Source of the DNA: an uncultured Bacteroidota bacterium
GTDB lineage: Bacteria; Bacteroidota; Bacteroidia; Chitinophagales; S012-47
Assembly (NCBI GenBank): GCA_913062655.1
Contig: CAJXXO010000021.1
Location: 1 to 17,727, forward strand
Direction: 5' to 3'
DNA length: 17,727 bases
The notes under the pieces were generated by a model. That model was not told the DNA's origin and searched no databases. It saw only the letters and a program-made list of their open reading frames with translations. A program made the position numbers and the translations under genes. Positions 14,673 through 17,727 of the stretch are shown here, piece by piece; within the stretch, counting starts at the first letter, position 1; each line of letters opens with the position of its first letter.

Positions 14673-15245
14673 TTATAGGGCTTGGTTTAACCGGTCTTTT
14701 ACATAGCTTTCTACCTTTTTCACCGCATGGTGATAGTTGGCTTTCAGGCCTCCAACTGAGGTTTCGAGTATGGCCGCCATGTCTTCGTATTTCATGGCAT
14801 CATAATACCGCATGGTAAATACAGCTCGCTGTTTGTCGGGAAGGGCATCAATGGCCTCTTGCAGCAGCCGATCTACCTCATCACCGTTAAAATAGTCATC
14901 CGCTTTCAGTCGCTCACTGACTGTGCTTTCCTCTTCGTCCAGCGATTGGTCCGCTCCCTTGCGCTGGCGCTGTTTAATGTGTGCCAGTGCTTCGTTGGTG
15001 GCAATGCGGTACAGCCAGGTATATAGCTGAGCCTCTCCTCGAAAATTGTCCAGGGCCTTCCACACCTTGACAAAGGTATTTTGGAGCACATCGTCTGCAT
15101 CCTCGTGAAAGGTGACCATCTTTCGCACATGCCAATAGAGGCGCTCCTGGTACTTGCGCATTAACTGGGTAAAGGCCGATTCACGGGTATCGGGTTGGCG
15201 AAACCGTTCCAGCAATTGTTCGTCAGATGGTGTCAGGTCCTGCAT
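14673..15245 (-). CDS. ECF (sigma-70 family) RNA polymerase sigma factor
   Basis: A 190-residue sigma factor of the extracytoplasmic-function type, which directs RNA polymerase to stress or envelope promoters. Region 2 spans about 20-95, with the core-binding part FTQLMRKYQERLYWHVRKMV, the acidic DADDVLQNTFVKVWK segment and the promoter-melting helix YTWLYRIATNEAL. Region 4 spans about 130-185: LPDKQRAVFTMRYYDAMKYE, then MAAILETSVGGLKANYHHAVKKV forms the -35-binding helix-turn-helix. No extra N- or C-terminal domain is present, so it fits the short RpoE-like class. The downstream membrane protein is the likely anti-sigma. The upstream transketolase half is 31 bases away, so sigma expression may partly depend on read-through from it. 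Confidence 0.95.
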   Translation of the reverse strand: MQDLTPSDEQLLERFRQPDTRESAFTQLMRKYQERLYWHVRKMVTFHEDADDVLQNTFVKVWKALDNFRGEAQLYTWLYRIATNEALAHIKQRQRKGADQSLDEEESTVSERLKADDYFNGDEVDRLLQEAIDALPDKQRAVFTMRYYDAMKYEDMAAILETSVGGLKANYHHAVKKVESYVKDRLNQAL

Positions 15246-15276
15246 GGTCAGGGTGTTTGCGGGACCAGCGTTGTGG

Positions 15277-16236
15277 TTATTTTCGTGTGAGCACCTTTTC
15301 TATGGCAGCTACCACATCAGGGGTATCGATGCCATATTTTGCCATTAGTTGATCGGGGGTGCCGCTTTCACCAAAGGTGTCTTGCACGGCCACGATCTCC
15401 TGTGGAGCCGGATGGCGGGTCGTTAGCACGTGTGCCACTGCATCACCCAACCCTCCATGTAGCTGGTGCTCCTCGGCTGTTACCACACAACCGGTCTTCT
15501 CTACAGAGCGTAAGATAGCCGTTTCGTCCAAAGGTTTAATGGTCGCCATATTTATCACCTCAACGCTGATGTTCTTATCGGCTAACTGTTGTGCGGCTTC
15601 AATGGATTTGTACACCATGTGGCCACACGCAACAACCGTTACATCAGTACCTTCTTGCAGCACCGTAGCCTTACCGATGGCAAAGGACTCTCCCTCCGGC
15701 ATGAAGTTGGGTACTTTGGGTCGGCCAAAACGGAGGTAAACGGGGCCTTCGTGATCAACGATCGCCTTGGTGGCGGCTTTGGTTTGGTTATAATCAGCCG
15801 GAACAATGACGGTCATGTTGGGCAACATGCGCATCAAACCAATGTCTTCCAGTATTTGGTGCGTGGCACCATCCTCGCCCAGGGTGAGTCCGGCATGAGA
15901 GGCACATAATTTCACATTCTTATTGGCATAGGCTACCGATTGCCGGATCTGATCATATACCCGTCCGGTAAGGAAGTTGGCAAATGAGGTGGCAAAGGGA
16001 ATACGTCCGCCAATAGTCATTCCGGCCGCAACGCCCACCATGTTGGCCTCCGCCACACCGGCATTGAAAAATCGATCCGGAAAATGCTTGATGAAGTCAT
16101 TTAGTCGCAGCGAACCGCCCAGGTCAGCGGTCAGCACCACAACATCTTCCCGGACTTGGCCAAGCTCGTACATGGCATCGCCAAAGCCTTTTCGGGTTTC
16201 TTTCTTCTCATTCTGCTGCAAGTCGATCATGGGCAT
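15277..16236 (-). CDS. Transketolase, C-terminal subunit (split form)
   Basis: At 319 residues this is the usual size for the C-terminal half of a split transketolase. It comprises the Pyr thiamine-diphosphate domain (about 12-180) and the transketolase C-terminal domain (about 190-315). The catalytic Glu that activates the cofactor is E63 in FNAGVAEANMVGVAAG. SHAGLTLGEDGATHQ (113-127) and the phosphate-side LRFGRPK block are conserved. With the N-terminal half it would move two-carbon units between sugar phosphates in the pentose phosphate pathway. DXS also has this fold, but DXS is one long chain. The N-terminal half normally lies next door. Here the upstream neighbour is a VWA protein two bases away, and the partner is not in the window. 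ATG codons at 16236 and 16230 are both possible starts. Confidence 0.92.
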   Translation of the reverse strand: MPMIDLQQNEKKETRKGFGDAMYELGQVREDVVVLTADLGGSLRLNDFIKHFPDRFFNAGVAEANMVGVAAGMTIGGRIPFATSFANFLTGRVYDQIRQSVAYANKNVKLCASHAGLTLGEDGATHQILEDIGLMRMLPNMTVIVPADYNQTKAATKAIVDHEGPVYLRFGRPKVPNFMPEGESFAIGKATVLQEGTDVTVVACGHMVYKSIEAAQQLADKNISVEVINMATIKPLDETAILRSVEKTGCVVTAEEHQLHGGLGDAVAHVLTTRHPAPQEIVAVQDTFGESGTPDQLMAKYGIDTPDVVAAIEKVLTRK

Positions 16237-16238
16237 GG

Positions 16239-17615
16239 TTATAGGTTTATGGTAGTGGATTGGCCAGATTGAATGGTTATTCTTTTGATGACCGTTGCGG
16301 CCGCGGCTCGGTTAACTTTATCGCGGTATACTACCCAATACGAACCAGGCTGCAAAAGTAGGCTTTCTTTCAAAATGCGATCATTCAGTTGGTAGATCTT
16401 TTCCAACTGATTCTGCCGCATTCTAAAGATGCCACCGAGTACTTCCACCTTGCTGTTTAAGGTCAGCAAGCCTGGTTCTGGTATCTCAATGGTAGTTGTT
16501 TCACTTTGGTTGATCTCAATATCGGTCAGCTTGATACGAGGCAGGGTTAGAATCTCCAACTCATAGGTGCCGATCAAATATTTTTCCTTGGCATTGATGG
16601 GCTGTACATTAATGGTGCGGTTGCGTTCGGTTTGCTTCACCAGACACTGAATGTTGGCGTTGTAACGGGCATTGCTGTTCGTCATCTTTATGTTGAGGTA
16701 GCCCTGTGGCGATGGTATCTTGATCACATTGTGCTTGTTCACCTCCAGGTCCACATTACGCTTAACAATAGGTGGAATCGTATGGACGATTAAGTGGTAA
16801 TTATTGATCGGATCTACCTCTAGGGTGTCCGGCAATCCCCGTGCATTTAAGGTGTGGTAAAAGTTGTATTGTGCTGTTTGCGAAACGGGGTTGTAGAAGG
16901 TGAGGTTAACATCCGTTTCTGTGGGATGCCCATCAATATCGAGGAGTTGCACTTCAGCGGTGGTCTGATCGAGAATGCGATTGACGATATTTCGCATGAT
17001 ATCCCGAAACTCGGCTGAGGTGTTCGCCTCAAAGTAAGTGCCGATACAATCCAGGTTGGTTTTGAGCTCTGATTGATATCCCAGACCAACCACAAACGGC
17101 TTCAGGATGACATTGTTGACTTGTAACCGCTCCGACACCTTACAAGGATCTCCTTGGCAAGACTCCTCCCCATCGGTGATGATGATGACCACATTACGGC
17201 TGTTGGGGTCGAGGGGAAAGTCGCGCGATACTTTTTCCAGCGAATAGGAAATAGGCGTAATGCCATTGGGCTTGATCTCCCGCAGGCGACTCTTGATCAG
17301 AATATCACTATTCGGGCGGAAGCCTACTTCCAGTTTGGTGTCCTTACAATTGTTGATGGTGTAGTGGTACTGGTGGCCATACACGCGCAAAGCCATATAT
17401 ACATTGTCCACTTTCTGCAGGGAGTCAACTGCTTCTGTGATTACACTCTTGGCTATATCAATTTTAGATCGTCCACCCCAACCGGCATTCATGCTCTGTG
17501 AAGCATCCAGCATGAAGAGAATACGTGTTTTTGGTGGTTCATCCTGCGCCCAACTCATGCTGGCCGAAGCCAGCAGCACAATCCAATACAGGCTATATGT
17601 GAGCAGGCGTGCCAT
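16239..17615 (-). CDS. Exported von Willebrand factor A domain protein
   Basis: A 458-residue protein with a signal peptide (about 1-23, LLTYSLYWIVLLASASMSWA, then QD) and no later membrane segment, so it is periplasmic or secreted. Residues about 30-215 form a VWA domain with a complete metal-ion-dependent adhesion site: D37-x-S39-x-S41 in LDASQSM, T120 in NGITPIS and D148 in IITDGEE. It resembles the calcium-activated chloride channel (CLCA)-type VWA proteins. Residues about 220-458 are beta-rich repeats with alternating hydrophobic residues and no recognised enzyme. VWA domains bind protein partners through the metal site. The start overlaps the stop of an upstream paralogue by one base (TGATG), and the transketolase gene begins two bases after its stop. 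A link to transketolase function is unclear. Confidence 0.9.
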   Translation of the reverse strand: MARLLTYSLYWIVLLASASMSWAQDEPPKTRILFMLDASQSMNAGWGGRSKIDIAKSVITEAVDSLQKVDNVYMALRVYGHQYHYTINNCKDTKLEVGFRPNSDILIKSRLREIKPNGITPISYSLEKVSRDFPLDPNSRNVVIIITDGEESCQGDPCKVSERLQVNNVILKPFVVGLGYQSELKTNLDCIGTYFEANTSAEFRDIMRNIVNRILDQTTAEVQLLDIDGHPTETDVNLTFYNPVSQTAQYNFYHTLNARGLPDTLEVDPINNYHLIVHTIPPIVKRNVDLEVNKHNVIKIPSPQGYLNIKMTNSNARYNANIQCLVKQTERNRTINVQPINAKEKYLIGTYELEILTLPRIKLTDIEINQSETTTIEIPEPGLLTLNSKVEVLGGIFRMRQNQLEKIYQLNDRILKESLLLQPGSYWVVYRDKVNRAAAATVIKRITIQSGQSTTINL

Positions 17616-17727
17616 CAGAAGGTAACGTTGGTGGTGCTGCGTGAGTAAATGGTGAAGGACCTGGATTGCGTTAAATCCGAACTTTTATATTGGTGTTGCC
17701 GGTAAACAACCAAATAATCACCCGGCA
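17615..17727 (-). CDS. C-terminal end of a second VWA-type protein (5' part outside window)
   Basis: An open frame runs in from the right edge and stops with TGA at 17617-17615, overlapping the next ATG by one base. The 36 visible residues begin PGDYLVVYRQHQYKSSDL and end TTNVTF. They align without gaps, stop to stop, with the last 36 residues of the adjacent VWA protein (PGSYWVVYRDKVNRAAAA ... STTINL). Twelve residues are identical, including PG-x-Y-x-VVYR and a TI-x-S segment. This supports a tandem paralogue sharing the same beta-rich C-terminal domain. Whether it also has a VWA domain cannot be seen. Its coding strand and coupling suggest it is the preceding gene of the same operon. Confidence 0.8.
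   Translation of the reverse strand, partial: PGDYLVVYRQHQYKSSDLTQSRSFTIYSRSTTNVTF

Noticed and set aside
1..17727. Signs of a phage, transposon or defence island
   Set aside because: No integrase, transposase, terminal repeats, tRNA attachment site or nuclease/toxin genes are seen. Base composition looks even across the window.

Overview
The window comes from a Bacteroidota genome, most likely the Saprospiria/Cytophagia side, though that rank is an inference. The evidence is a secreted giant protein ending in a type B type-IX-secretion sorting domain, many SPII lipoproteins with a Cys-Lys-Lys or similar start, a LytTR regulator paired with a soluble hybrid kinase, an ECF sigma/anti-sigma/Spy-like trio, and few Shine-Dalgarno sequences. 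There are no tRNA or rRNA genes, no CRISPR array and no insertion sequence. Coding density is very high and no gap exceeds about 110 bases.

Left block (1-1764, + strand): the 3' end of rpoN (sigma-54), a PAP2-like membrane protein and a PaaG-type enoyl-CoA isomerase form a tight co-directional run. Its last gene overlaps the last gene of the opposing block by 14 bases, tail to tail.

Central block (13445 down to 1751, - strand): nine genes with gaps of at most 35 bases or short overlaps, probably one transcription unit or a few nested ones. In transcription order they are two lipoproteins built from a repeated helical unit that recalls the planctomycete DUF1549/DUF1553 families; a Tat-exported DUF1501/alkaline-phosphatase-fold protein; a lipoprotein with an atypical CX4CH haem motif like the planctomycete PSCyt1 domain; a small lipoprotein; and a 1162-residue CUB/WSG-repeat/PKD protein with a type B T9SS signal. 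A small tudor-like protein, a LytTR response regulator and a hybrid histidine kinase with PAS-PAS-HisKA-HATPase-REC-Hpt follow. The first six look like an exported envelope or surface system. The last two look like a complete four-step phosphorelay that could control it or another target. This split, lipoprotein-based version of a planctomycete-type module is the most unusual item in the window.

Right block (17727 down to 13547, - strand): the tail of one VWA-type protein, a second complete VWA protein, the C-terminal half of a split transketolase, an ECF sigma factor, a membrane anti-sigma-like protein with a triple YFxxLP motif, and a Spy/CpxP-like periplasmic protein. The run ends at a clear rho-independent terminator (13478-13516), which separates it from the central block. 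The right-edge VWA fragment is too short to be found by ORF length. It is recognised because its last 36 residues align, stop to stop, with the end of the VWA gene next to it.
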